Of a DNA stretch of 64,000 nucleotides, positions 52,785-61,968 are shown piece after piece (the stretch's first letter is position 1; every line of letters starts with the position of its first letter). Source of the stretch: an uncultured Pelagibacteraceae bacterium (lineage in GTDB: Bacteria > Pseudomonadota > Alphaproteobacteria > Pelagibacterales > Pelagibacteraceae); contig CACNFB010000001.1 in NCBI GenBank assembly GCA_902619665.1, positions 109,500-173,499 of the forward strand. The letters are read 5' to 3'. The translations under genes and the position numbers were made by a program. Under the pieces are notes generated by a model that searched no databases, was not told the DNA's origin, and saw nothing but the letters and a program-made list of their open reading frames with translations.

Positions 52785-54146
52785 TTATTCTGCGAATAAA
52801 ACATCTGGTAACCATAAAGCGATACCAGGAAACATATACATTAAAACCATTGCAAATATTACTATTCCAAGAAAAGGCATTATACCTCTAAAAATTTGCA
52901 TTAATTCAACGTTTCTACTTTGCACACCCTTTAAATAATAAGCCGACATTGCCATCGGTGGAGTTAGAAAAGATGTTTGCAAATTTAAAGCTATTAACAT
53001 TGCAAAAAAATACGGGTTTACTCCAAAAAATTCTACTAGCGGTAAAAATATTGGGACAAATATAATTAAAATTTCAGTCCACTCTAGCGGCCAACCAAGT
53101 AAAAATATTATAATTTGTGTGATAACTAAAAATTGCCAAGGTTGAATATCCATTGATTTAAAAAATTCTTCAAAAACTTCATGGCCGCCTAAATATGAGA
53201 AAACTGATGCAAATGTCCAAGATCCAACGAATAACCACATAATCATTGCACTTGTTTTGGCTGTTAGAAAAACAGATTCTTTAAAATTCTTCCATTTTAA
53301 TGACTTATAAAAAAAAGATAAAATTAAAGCTCCAAATGCTCCTACTGCAGCCGCCTCTGCTGGAGTAGCTAGTCCTCCTAAAATTGTACCTAAAACTAAA
53401 ATTATTAATGAGAACAATGGAACAAAAGAAACTAGAACTTCTTTTAAAATTACTGATCTTGGCGGAATTTCTTCTGCTGCGGGCTTAGGTGCTAAAGACG
53501 GATTGAAATATGCTCTTATAATTACATATAAAATATAAAGGCCTGCTAACATTAAGCCAGGAAATATAGCGGCAGCAAAAAGTCTTAGTGGGGATAATTG
53601 AGCTATTACTGCATATACAATTAACATAATACTTGGAGGTATTAAAATTCCCAGACATCCTCCTGAACATATAACTCCGGATGCAAATTTTTTATCATAT
53701 CCAGCTCTTATCATTGCTGGCCAAGCTAAAAGACCCATTAAAGTTACAACTGCTCCAATTATTCCTGTTGCTGTAGAAAATAATGCACATGTTACAAGTG
53801 CTGCGACAGCCATTGAGGCTGGCAATCTATGGGAAGCAAGTCTTATAGCAAAAAACAATTTTGCTACTATCCCAGCTCTTTCAACTAAGTAACCCATAAA
53901 TAAAAATAAAGGCACTGCAGTTAAAACTGTATTATCCATTATGGTGTAAGTATTTTGGACTAATAAAGAAAATATCCGATTATCAAGCAGATGATCCATC
54001 CTAGTTGGATCAAAATAAGCGTAATATCCAAACCCTACACCCATAGCTAACAGAGTGAATGCAATTGGGAAACCTAAAAGAACTGCAAATAAAAATAAGC
54101 TCATCATTAATATTGCAATTTCTGGATTTGTTAATTCAAATAACAT
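52785..54146 (-). CDS. dctM: TRAP transporter large membrane subunit
   Basis: 453 residues, about 12 membrane helices, with PLFLFMGYLVERAG and the SGGCLGILIPPSIMLIVYAV and GGLATPAEAAAVGAFGAL elements typical of DctM. It is the ion-coupled translocation subunit. The 11-base overlap with dctQ and the dctP gene upstream complete the tripartite system. The substrate is probably a small carboxylate. Confidence 0.94.
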   Translation of the reverse strand: MLFELTNPEIAILMMSLFLFAVLLGFPIAFTLLAMGVGFGYYAYFDPTRMDHLLDNRIFSLLVQNTYTIMDNTVLTAVPLFLFMGYLVERAGIVAKLFFAIRLASHRLPASMAVAALVTCALFSTATGIIGAVVTLMGLLAWPAMIRAGYDKKFASGVICSGGCLGILIPPSIMLIVYAVIAQLSPLRLFAAAIFPGLMLAGLYILYVIIRAYFNPSLAPKPAAEEIPPRSVILKEVLVSFVPLFSLIILVLGTILGGLATPAEAAAVGAFGALILSFFYKSLKWKNFKESVFLTAKTSAMIMWLFVGSWTFASVFSYLGGHEVFEEFFKSMDIQPWQFLVITQIIIFLLGWPLEWTEILIIFVPIFLPLVEFFGVNPYFFAMLIALNLQTSFLTPPMAMSAYYLKGVQSRNVELMQIFRGIMPFLGIVIFAMVLMYMFPGIALWLPDVLFAE

Positions 54147-54723
54147 CAGCTTTTTCGTCTTTCTGAGATGTTCTCATTAATATTTTTTCAGTTTCTTCAG
54201 CACCTGCTGACATTCTCTCCGGCCAATGACCTGTTTTAATACAGATGATCGCTCTACAAACTTCGCTAATTCCTTGGATCGTTAATAAAAGTCCTGACAG
54301 TGGTATTATGGATTTTGCCATATAAATTTGTATTTGTGCTGGACTGTTCCAACTAGTTTCTTTAATTTTCCATGCTAATGCTGCATATTCGTATCCATAA
54401 AATACTAGAGCCAAAATTCCAGGAAAGAAAAAAATAAAATATAAAATTAAATCAATCCAGCCCTGAACTTTTGTAGGAAACAATCTATAAATAACATCTC
54501 CTCTAACATGTGCCTCTGTTGACAAACAATAAGCACCTGCCATCATAAAAATTGCACCATACATTTGTAAACTAAAGTCAAAATTCCAAAGTGTAGGGCT
54601 ATTAAAAGCGTAAGCCATTATTACTTCATAACATGTTCCACCCATAAGTATAACTATGCACCATGAGAAGGCTTTACCCATTGATGCGCTTAATGTGTCA
54701 GCAAATTTTATGAAAGATTTCAT
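54136..54723 (-). CDS. dctQ: TRAP transporter small membrane subunit
   Basis: 195 residues, four membrane helices, with MAYAFNSPTLWNFDFSLQMY and STEAHVRGDVIYRLFP, the common DctQ patterns. It partners DctM. The C-terminal ~25 residues are hydrophilic. The operon start lies beyond a terminator after dctP. Confidence 0.9.
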   Translation of the reverse strand: MKSFIKFADTLSASMGKAFSWCIVILMGGTCYEVIMAYAFNSPTLWNFDFSLQMYGAIFMMAGAYCLSTEAHVRGDVIYRLFPTKVQGWIDLILYFIFFFPGILALVFYGYEYAALAWKIKETSWNSPAQIQIYMAKSIIPLSGLLLTIQGISEVCRAIICIKTGHWPERMSAGAEETEKILMRTSQKDEKADVI

Positions 54724-54761
54724 AATATCACTTTACGTTAAATTCTATCTATTAATCAAAC

Positions 54762-54788
54762 AAAAAAAAGGGGGCCATTGGCCCCCTT
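54762..54788 (-). terminator. Rho-independent terminator downstream of dctP
   Basis: GGGGGCC (54770-54776) and GGCCCCC (54780-54786) form a perfect GC stem with the loop ATT; adjacent A/T bases extend it. On the minus strand it is followed by a run of eight Ts (54769-54762). It lies 20 bases after the dctP stop and before dctQ, so some or most dctP transcripts should end here. Confidence 0.92.
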
Positions 54789-54807
54789 AATTAAGATTAT
54801 ATCTTGA

Positions 54808-55962
54808 TTATATTTTTACTTTAGCAATTGGTCCAAACTCATTTTCATAAGCTAGCTTGTAATTAGGCTGATTCATCAGCAAGTATTTCATTACTCTCTT
54901 AGCGTATGCTTTTTGAGAATCAACGATTTTCTTAAAGAAAGGATCTTTCTTATTGAAATCACCGATAACTTTATCCCAACCTTTTAATTGTTGAGCTAAA
55001 ATTTCATCTGAAGTTTGGTAAACATTTACTTTATGTTGATTCATTAATTTAGATAAATCAGCTGAATATCTAACTAATGCTTTAAAGTAGTTATCTGTGT
55101 TTGCAGCGTAAGCAGCATTTTTCAATATTGCTTGGTTAGCTGGTGACAGACCATTAAATGTTTTATTGTTAATTGGTATCTCAAACATCTCTTGAGATTG
55201 GTGGAAGCTTCCTAAGTGATAATGCTTAGAAACATCTTGCATACCAAACTGAGAGTCTGAAGTTGGGTTGTTAAACTCAGCTGCTTCAATCAAACCAGTT
55301 TTCATAGCTGGTTGAATTTCACCACCTGGTAACTGTCTTACGACCATTCCCATTGCAGTAAGAACGTTAGTAGCAAGACCAACTGTTCTGTACTTCATAC
55401 CTTTAACGTCAGATACTTTTGTTACGTTCTTTTTAAACCAACCAAAAGGTTGTGCTGGCATAGGCATGTGGAATACACCTGTGTAATCGAAACCAACTTT
55501 TGCAAGTGTTTCTTCATACAGTTTTCTTCCGCCACCGTACTCCATCCATCCCATTACTTCTTGAGATGACATACCGTATGATGGTCCAGTACCAAATAAT
55601 GATGCTGCTGGATTTTTACCATACCAATAAGCAGTTACCCAGTGTCCCATATCTACAGCACCTGAACTTACCGCTTGACCGATCTCACTAGTCTTCACAA
55701 CTGCTCCAACTGGTTGAAGATCGATTTTTAAAGAACCGCCAGACATGTCGCTAACCATTTTGCAATAGTCTCCTGCCATTTCAAAAAAGATGTTAGCACC
55801 ACTTGGCCATGCAGCTTGCATTTTTAGAGTTTGTGGAGCTCCGAATGCAATGTTTGGCATTGCTACTGCTGCTGTTGCTGCTGCACCAGTCGCTGCCGCT
55901 GCCTTAAAGAACTTACGTCTTGAAGGAATTTTTCCCTTCAATGATTTTTTTTCTTTAATCAT
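54808..55962 (-). CDS. dctP: TRAP transporter substrate-binding protein, TakP/LctP-like
   Basis: 384 residues with a twin-arginine signal (SRRKFFKAAAATGAAATAAVA, cleaved near FGA). The mature part resembles the TakP/LctP binding-protein group: AYWYGKNPAASLFG, YGGGRKLYEE, YRTVGLATNVLTAMGM, LPGGEIQPAMKTGLIEAAEF. Members bind 2-oxo acids or lactate through a conserved Arg. GAGGAGAAATAA just before the ATG is a strong ribosome-binding site. Its own terminator follows, consistent with high expression of the periplasmic subunit. Exact substrate unknown. Confidence 0.9.
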   Translation of the reverse strand: MIKEKKSLKGKIPSRRKFFKAAAATGAAATAAVAMPNIAFGAPQTLKMQAAWPSGANIFFEMAGDYCKMVSDMSGGSLKIDLQPVGAVVKTSEIGQAVSSGAVDMGHWVTAYWYGKNPAASLFGTGPSYGMSSQEVMGWMEYGGGRKLYEETLAKVGFDYTGVFHMPMPAQPFGWFKKNVTKVSDVKGMKYRTVGLATNVLTAMGMVVRQLPGGEIQPAMKTGLIEAAEFNNPTSDSQFGMQDVSKHYHLGSFHQSQEMFEIPINNKTFNGLSPANQAILKNAAYAANTDNYFKALVRYSADLSKLMNQHKVNVYQTSDEILAQQLKGWDKVIGDFNKKDPFFKKIVDSQKAYAKRVMKYLLMNQPNYKLAYENEFGPIAKVKI

Positions 55963-56024
55963 TTATTTCTCCTCTATTAGTTAATTAACTTGATAATATT
56001 AAAGCACAAAATGAACTTGGAGTC

Positions 56025-56050
56025 TTAAGTTAAAATTGTTCTAAACTTAA
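56025..56050. promoter_or_regulatory. Inverted repeat upstream of dctP
   Basis: TTAAGTT (56025-56031) and AACTTAA (56044-56050) are perfect inverted arms 12 bases apart, about 62-88 bases before the dctP ATG. They could be an operator for dctP or the 3' hairpin of the gene ending at 56081; no T-run follows on the minus strand, which favours an operator. In AT-rich DNA, chance is possible. Confidence 0.3.
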
Positions 56051-56080
56051 TTATTTACAACTATTGGTAGTATAAGTTTA

Positions 56081-57034
56081 TCAATTTACCTTATTTTTGC
56101 AGTTACCCGTTTTGAAAAATTCCTCAATGTTATCGATAGCAAGATTAGCCATGGCTGTTCTAGTTTCTTTAGTGGCACTTCCAAGATGAGGTAGTATGAA
56201 AACACTTTTATGTTTAAGATATCCTGGGTTTAAATTAGGTTCGTTTTTATAAACATCTAAACCAGCTGCATAAACTTTTCTTCTATCTAATGCATCCAGT
56301 AAAGCTTCATCGTCTACTATATCTCCTCTAGCTACATTAGTTACTACTGCACCCTTTGGTAAATACTCTAAAGTTTCTTTATTTATAAGATTAATTGTTT
56401 CTTTTGAGGCTGGGCAACATACAGATAATACATCTGACACTTCCATTAAACTTTTTAGATTATCATGATAAGTAGCCCCTTGTTCTTTATCAGAGCTCAA
56501 TTTAGATCTATTGTGATAATGTATTATCATTCCAAGCGACTTTGCTATCTTAGCAATTTTTTGACCAATACGTCCCATCCCTAAAATACCTAACCTTGAG
56601 CCAGTTAATTGTTTGCCAATTAAATAGTCTGCTGACCATTTCCAATTAGACTCTTTTGCGGCTTGAATACCTTCACTTGCTCTTCTGCAAGCTCCTAGAA
56701 TTAACAATATTCCTATTTCGGCTGTTGCATCTGTTAAGACATCTGGTGTGTTTGTCACTGCTATATTTCTTTTTTTAGCAGCTACTAAATCAATATTACC
56801 AAATCCTACTGCAAAATTTGATAAAATTTTTATGCTCTCTGGTAATTTATTGATAGTTGCCTCATCCATTTTATCAGTTAGCGATGTTAATATACCATCA
56901 CAACCTTGGCTTAATTCCACTAATTTAGATTGAGAATAAAGTTCATCATTTAAATTAAGTTTAGCCTCCCACAACTTTGAGGCTTTTTCCTCATTTGATC
57001 TTAGAAGTTTTCTGGTAATTAAAATTTTTTTCAT
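56081..57034 (-). CDS. D-2-hydroxyacid dehydrogenase (glyoxylate/hydroxypyruvate reductase type)
   Basis: 317 residues. The NAD(P) motif LGMGRIGQKIA, catalytic Arg in NVARGDIVDDEAL and His in LPHLGSATKETR mark the D-isomer-specific family. It interconverts a 2-oxo acid and a D-2-hydroxy acid; similarity of the layout to glyoxylate reductases suggests glyoxylate or hydroxypyruvate. It ends in a ~120-base gap before dctP and lies 8 bases after the FAD dehydrogenase, so the two are probably one unit. Confidence 0.87.
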   Translation of the reverse strand: MKKILITRKLLRSNEEKASKLWEAKLNLNDELYSQSKLVELSQGCDGILTSLTDKMDEATINKLPESIKILSNFAVGFGNIDLVAAKKRNIAVTNTPDVLTDATAEIGILLILGACRRASEGIQAAKESNWKWSADYLIGKQLTGSRLGILGMGRIGQKIAKIAKSLGMIIHYHNRSKLSSDKEQGATYHDNLKSLMEVSDVLSVCCPASKETINLINKETLEYLPKGAVVTNVARGDIVDDEALLDALDRRKVYAAGLDVYKNEPNLNPGYLKHKSVFILPHLGSATKETRTAMANLAIDNIEEFFKTGNCKNKVN

Positions 57035-57042
57035 TCAACTTA

Positions 57043-58416
57043 TTAGTTTAAGTCAAAAATTTTACCAGGATTCATTATATTGTTTGGATCAATGGTTCTT
57101 TTGATAGATTTCATAACAGGTAAATTATCACCATGTTCTTTAAGAAGGTAATCTTTTTTATGAAGCCCAACTCCATGTTCTCCAGTAATTGTGCCTTCTA
57201 ATTCCAATGTTTTTTCTATAAGAATATCACTAAATTTTCGTATTTTTTGATAGGTCTCTTTTTTTTCTGGATCATAAGGTAGTAAAACATGGAAATTACC
57301 ATCACCAAGGTGACCAACCATTGGGGCTCTTAAACCAAATTTTTTAGCCTCAGCATCTGCAAAGTTAACACATTCCGTTATTTTAGAAATTGGTAAACAA
57401 ACATCAGTTGAATACACTCTGCCATTATTTATTTGCGCTTTGACAGAATAATAGACATCATGTCTTGCTTTCCATAGCTTATTTCTATCCGTTAAATCTT
57501 TTGCCCATTTAAAGGAGCTTCCATTGTTATTTTTTGATATTTCTTCGACAATATTGATTGACTCTTTATTAGAAGTTTCTGATCCATGGAATTCAAAAAA
57601 TAAAGTCGGTGTAGCTTCTACGTCTTTTAATTTAGAGTATTCTATACTAATTTCCATTTGATCTTTATTAAGCATTTCAATTCTTGCAATTGGAATACCA
57701 TACTGAATTACCTCTTGTGCAGTTTTAACTGCATCCTCTAGAGTTTTAAAGTGACATACAGCACTCATAATACTTTCTGGGATTGGTGACAATCTTAGCT
57801 GGATCTCCGTAATAACTCCGAGAGTACCTTCTGAACCAATAAATAAATTGGTTAAATTATATCCAGCTGAAGTTTTTTTTGTTCTACTCCCAGTTTTTAT
57901 TATATCTCCATTTGGTAAAACAACTGTTAATCCGGTTATAACAGTTTTCATAGTTCCATATTTAACTGCCATTGTTCCTGACGCTGAAGTAGAGGCCATT
58001 CCACCTATTGCTGCATTTGCACCTGGATCGATTGGAAAAAATACCCCATCTTCCCTTAAATAGTCATTCAATTGTTCTCTAGTTACACATGCCTGAACTT
58101 TGCAATCAAAATCTTCTACGTTTACACTTAGTACTTTGTTCATTTTTTCAAGAGAAATTGTAATCCCTTGATCGTTCCCAACAACATTTCCTTCTAAAGA
58201 AGTCCCTGTTCCAAAAGGAACAACAGGTATCTTATGTTGGTTGCATAATTTTAATATTTTGGAAACTTCTTCATTAGTTTCTGGAAATACTACAGCCTTA
58301 GATAAAATTGGATCATAAGTGTCTTCTCCTCTTGCATAATTCAATCTTGTTGATTCTGACTCAGAAAACCTAGAATTTAATATTTTTTTTAATTCGGACT
58401 GAAGTTCGCTATTCAT
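57043..58416 (-). CDS. FAD-linked D-lactate/glycolate-type dehydrogenase (GlcD-like)
   Basis: 457 residues. PCMH FAD-binding motif VVPFGTGTSLEGNVVG, GGMASTSASG, IGSEGTLGVITEIQLRL, C-terminal GHLGDGNFHVLLP and GEHGVGLHKKDYL with the metal/substrate histidines. It oxidises D-2-hydroxy acids with electrons passing to the respiratory chain. No glcE/glcF partners are adjacent, so it probably acts as a single-subunit D-lactate-dehydrogenase-type enzyme. Confidence 0.87.
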   Translation of the reverse strand: MNSELQSELKKILNSRFSESESTRLNYARGEDTYDPILSKAVVFPETNEEVSKILKLCNQHKIPVVPFGTGTSLEGNVVGNDQGITISLEKMNKVLSVNVEDFDCKVQACVTREQLNDYLREDGVFFPIDPGANAAIGGMASTSASGTMAVKYGTMKTVITGLTVVLPNGDIIKTGSRTKKTSAGYNLTNLFIGSEGTLGVITEIQLRLSPIPESIMSAVCHFKTLEDAVKTAQEVIQYGIPIARIEMLNKDQMEISIEYSKLKDVEATPTLFFEFHGSETSNKESINIVEEISKNNNGSSFKWAKDLTDRNKLWKARHDVYYSVKAQINNGRVYSTDVCLPISKITECVNFADAEAKKFGLRAPMVGHLGDGNFHVLLPYDPEKKETYQKIRKFSDILIEKTLELEGTITGEHGVGLHKKDYLLKEHGDNLPVMKSIKRTIDPNNIMNPGKIFDLN

Positions 58417-58459
58417 ATGTTAATGATACTATATAAATCTTACAAAAAAAATACTTAAA

Positions 58460-59623
58460 TTATTTAAGCATTTTTTTTATGTTTTCTAATGCTTGAGAAA
58501 TGTTATCTCTTGATGCTGCGAAACTAAATCTCACATAATCCTGACAAGTTTGACCAAATGCTGTTCCTGGTACGATTGCAACACCAGCTTCGTGCATAGC
58601 TTTTTTACAAAATTCTCTTCCATTCATTCCAGTCTCTTTTACTTTTGGAAAAGCATAAAATGCACCACCAGGTAAACTACATTCCACACCTGGTAGATCA
58701 TTTAAACCTTTGTGAATAAGATCTCTTCTTGCCGTAAATTTTTCCATCATTTCATGTATAGAATCGTCTGGTCCGTCTAATGCAGCAATACCAGCATATT
58801 GAGCAGCAGCATTTACACAAGAAACACTATTTATTAATAGTTTATTGACATGTTCAACTAAATGCTCTGGCCAAAAACTCCAACCTAATCTCCATCCAGT
58901 CATAGAATAGGCTTTACTCCATCCTTCTAATACAATGAGTCTCTCTCTTAATTTAGGATAATTAAAAAAAGTTGGCATCTCTTTACCATCAAAAATTTGT
59001 CTACTATAAATCTCATCACTCAGAATTGTAACATGTGGGTGTTGCTCTAAACCTTTAGCAAGTTTATCGATTTCAGATTTTTCTACAAAACTTCCTGTTG
59101 GGTTATTAGGATTAATCAAAATTAATAATCTTGTTTTGTCAGTTATTAAAGACAATATTTCCTCTGCATTAAACTTTAGGTCTTTATCTTTAGTAAGATC
59201 GTATGGCACAGGAGTAGATCCCGTATAGTTAATCATAGACTCATAAATTGGAAAAGCTGGCGTTGGATGAATTATTTCTACACCTGGTTCACCAAAACAT
59301 TGGATTGCATAATGCATTGTTGGTTTACCACCTGGCATTATGATAATTCTTTCTGGATCAACATCTTGATTGTAAAGAGTTTTAATTTTTCTTGAAACTG
59401 CTTGTCTGCATTCTAGAATTCCATTTGATAAAACATAACCATGATGGCCATCGTCTAAAGCTTTTTTTGCAGCATCAACTACATGCTTTGGAGTTTTAAA
59501 ATCAGGTTGACCTAATCCAAGATGTATCATTGGTTTTCCCGATGCCTCTAATTTTTTTGCTTCTGCTAAAACTGAGAATGCAGTCTCAGTTCCTAATCTG
59601 TTTAAACTTTTTGCCAGTTTCAT
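58460..59623 (-). CDS. Class I PLP-dependent aminotransferase
   Basis: 387 residues. NPNNPTG (171-177), SDEIYSRQ, PLP Lys237 in EGWSKAYSMTGWRLGW and the C-terminal Arg in YVRFSFA fit the Asp/Ala/aromatic aminotransferase group. The context of hydroxyacid oxidases suggests it aminates a 2-oxo acid made next door, but aspartate or alanine activity is equally possible. It lies 12 bases after the first LldD-like gene. Confidence 0.85.
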   Translation of the reverse strand: MKLAKSLNRLGTETAFSVLAEAKKLEASGKPMIHLGLGQPDFKTPKHVVDAAKKALDDGHHGYVLSNGILECRQAVSRKIKTLYNQDVDPERIIIMPGGKPTMHYAIQCFGEPGVEIIHPTPAFPIYESMINYTGSTPVPYDLTKDKDLKFNAEEILSLITDKTRLLILINPNNPTGSFVEKSEIDKLAKGLEQHPHVTILSDEIYSRQIFDGKEMPTFFNYPKLRERLIVLEGWSKAYSMTGWRLGWSFWPEHLVEHVNKLLINSVSCVNAAAQYAGIAALDGPDDSIHEMMEKFTARRDLIHKGLNDLPGVECSLPGGAFYAFPKVKETGMNGREFCKKAMHEAGVAIVPGTAFGQTCQDYVRFSFAASRDNISQALENIKKMLK

Positions 59624-59635
59624 AAGTTTTTATAA

Positions 59636-60793
59636 TTACCTAATATTTCTATAAATTAATTTTGAACTATTCAACTCTTTTAAATTTTTACAACCCATTA
59701 AAACCATATTTCTATTAATTTCGTCATGTATTGTCTTCAATAAATGCTCAACTCCTTGCTGACCACCTGCGGCTAAAGAGAACAAAAACATTTTACCAAA
59801 ACTACAAGCTTTAGCTCCAGCGGCTATTGCTTTTAAGACATGAGAACCTCTTCTAATCCCGCCATCCAAAATAATTTCCAGTTTATCACCAACAGCATCG
59901 GATATCGCTTTGATTTGGTCAAACGGTGATCTTGAGCCATCTAGTTGTCGACCGCCATGATTAGAAATCATTATAGCAGTGCACCCAATATCAATCGCTT
60001 TTTTTGCATCCTCAACTGACATAACTCCTTTTAAAGCAAAAGGGCCATTCCATTTTTTTACACAATACTCTGCATCTTTCCAATTCATAGCTGGATCATA
60101 CTGCTCATTAATGTAATCTATAACTGATTTAGCAATATTAGTTCCTTTATCAGTTTTTGTTGCAACATTAGCTAATTTAAATTTTTCATGAGTTAAATAA
60201 TTAAAAACCCAGCCTGGATGCATAGCAAAACTCAAAAGGCTTTTTAAAGTCAGTTTTGGTGGGGTTGTAAAACCTGTTCTGTGATCTCTCTCTCTATTAC
60301 CTGCAACAAGAGTATCTACGGTTAAACACATTCCGTCAAATCCTGACCTTCTACAACGGTCAATCAAATCATTTGTTATAGATTGATCTTTATGGACATA
60401 AAGCTGAAATAATTTAGGACCACTAGATAAATTAGAAATTTCCTCAATTGTATTGTTTGCCATTGTAGACATACTATAAAATGTTCCAAATTTATTAGCA
60501 GCTTTTGCGGAGGCTTTATCACCATCGTGGTGATATAATCTTTGCATAGCACATGGAGATAAGAAAATTGGCATATCAATTTTTCTTCCAAATATGTTTG
60601 TAGATAAATCTGGTTTACCTACGCTAGCTAAAATATTTGGTATTAGATCACAATCATTAAAGGCTTCTGTATTTCTTTTAAGAGTAGTTTCATCATCTGC
60701 ACCACCATCAATGTAATGGAAAATTGGAGAAGGTAGTTTTTTTTTTGCTAATTTTCTAAAGTCCTCAAAATTATAACATTCTTTTAGACTCAT
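59636..60793 (-). CDS. lldD: FMN-dependent L-2-hydroxyacid dehydrogenase, paralogue 1
   Basis: 385-residue FMN TIM barrel. Tyr27 in FHYIDGGADDE, FQLYVHKDQ, LTVDTLVAGNRERD, FALKGVMSVEDA and active-site His279 in SNHGGRQLDGSRSP are the features of the L-lactate dehydrogenase/glycolate oxidase family. It oxidises an L-2-hydroxy acid to the 2-oxo acid. The next upstream gene is a close paralogue, probably from tandem duplication. The gene symbol indicates family, not a proven substrate. Confidence 0.88.
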   Translation of the reverse strand: MSLKECYNFEDFRKLAKKKLPSPIFHYIDGGADDETTLKRNTEAFNDCDLIPNILASVGKPDLSTNIFGRKIDMPIFLSPCAMQRLYHHDGDKASAKAANKFGTFYSMSTMANNTIEEISNLSSGPKLFQLYVHKDQSITNDLIDRCRRSGFDGMCLTVDTLVAGNRERDHRTGFTTPPKLTLKSLLSFAMHPGWVFNYLTHEKFKLANVATKTDKGTNIAKSVIDYINEQYDPAMNWKDAEYCVKKWNGPFALKGVMSVEDAKKAIDIGCTAIMISNHGGRQLDGSRSPFDQIKAISDAVGDKLEIILDGGIRRGSHVLKAIAAGAKACSFGKMFLFSLAAGGQQGVEHLLKTIHDEINRNMVLMGCKNLKELNSSKLIYRNIR

Positions 60794-60804
60794 AGAATTT
60801 TTTT

Positions 60805-61959
60805 TTAAGTGTATCTAAATCTTAAATTATTTCTATTGAGGTCGCTAATCTTAGTACATCCCATTAATTTCATATCTCGTTCTAATTCAGCTTTGTATTG
60901 ACCTAATGCTCTCTCTACTCCTGCTTGTCCTGCAGCAGCTAAAGCATAAAGGTACAATCTCCCTCCAGCGCAAGCCTTTGCGCCTAGAGATAAAGCTTTG
61001 AGCATGTGTGTTCCTCTCTGAAACCCGCCTTCACAAATAACATCAATTTTGTCACCTACTGCATCAACTATTTCTGCTAGTTGATCAAATGGTGACCTTG
61101 ATCCATCTAGCTGTCTTCCTCCATGATTAGAAACCATTATTCCAGTACATCCAATATCAACTGCTTTTTTGGCATCTTCAACACTCATAATTCCCTTAAG
61201 TGCAAAATGACCGCCCCACTTAGAACATAACTTCTCAGCGTCATTCCAATTCATGGATTGGTCCAACATTGTAGAAAAATAATTACCAATTGATGAGTTA
61301 GTGCTTGTGCCCTCTTTTACAAAATCTTGTAAATGTGGTAATTCAAATTTACCTTTTGTAAGATAATTTATCCCCCACATTGGTTTAGTCGCGAAACTAA
61401 ATAAACTTGATAAAGTAAGTTTAGGTGGTGATGTAAAACCCGTTCTTAAATCTCTCTCACGGTTTCCACCTGTTATAGTATCCACAGTTAAAGCCATAAC
61501 ATCAAATTTAGCTGCTTTCGCTCTTTCTAAACAAGAATCATTTAATCCTCTGTCTTTGTGAAAATAGAATTGAAACATTTTTGGTGTGTCAATTAAAGAC
61601 GAGATTTCTTCAACACTTACAGTAGCTAAAGCTGAAACGCCAAACATTGTATTAAATTTTTGTGCTGCTTTTCCTACTGCTCTTTCCCCATCATAATGAA
61701 ATAATCTTTGTAAAGCAGTTGGGGAACAGTAAAAAGGTAAATCAATTTTTTTCCCAAAAATTGTTGTAGACAAATCTACGTTTTCAACGCCTCTCAATAC
61801 GTTGGGTACAAGATCTACATCATTAAATGCAGATGTGTTTCGGTTGTATGTAATCTCATCATCTGCAGCACCATCAATATAATGAAAAATTGGTGACGGT
61901 AATTTTTTTTTGGCCAAAATTCTAAAGTCACTAAAATTATGGCAATCTTTTAAATTCAT
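60805..61959 (-). CDS. lldD: FMN-dependent L-2-hydroxyacid dehydrogenase, paralogue 2
   Basis: 384 residues from the ATG at 61959; this start aligns with paralogue 1 (MNLKDCHNF against MSLKECYNF), so a GTG two codons earlier is not preferred. FHYIDGAADDE, FQFYFHKDRG, VSNHGGRQLDGSRSP and CEGGFQRGTHMLKAL match the family. It differs from paralogue 1 chiefly in residues ~200-240 (the variable substrate-side loop) and in the C-terminal helix, suggesting a different substrate range. The gap to paralogue 1 is 11 bases. Confidence 0.88.
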   Translation of the reverse strand: MNLKDCHNFSDFRILAKKKLPSPIFHYIDGAADDEITYNRNTSAFNDVDLVPNVLRGVENVDLSTTIFGKKIDLPFYCSPTALQRLFHYDGERAVGKAAQKFNTMFGVSALATVSVEEISSLIDTPKMFQFYFHKDRGLNDSCLERAKAAKFDVMALTVDTITGGNRERDLRTGFTSPPKLTLSSLFSFATKPMWGINYLTKGKFELPHLQDFVKEGTSTNSSIGNYFSTMLDQSMNWNDAEKLCSKWGGHFALKGIMSVEDAKKAVDIGCTGIMVSNHGGRQLDGSRSPFDQLAEIVDAVGDKIDVICEGGFQRGTHMLKALSLGAKACAGGRLYLYALAAAGQAGVERALGQYKAELERDMKLMGCTKISDLNRNNLRFRYT

Positions 61960-61968
61960 ATACACAAT

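Noticed and set aside
52469..52891. A 140-residue ORF on the plus strand opposite the amidase
   Set aside because: It is antisense to the amidase and the end of dctM, has no ribosome-binding site and shows no recognisable domain.
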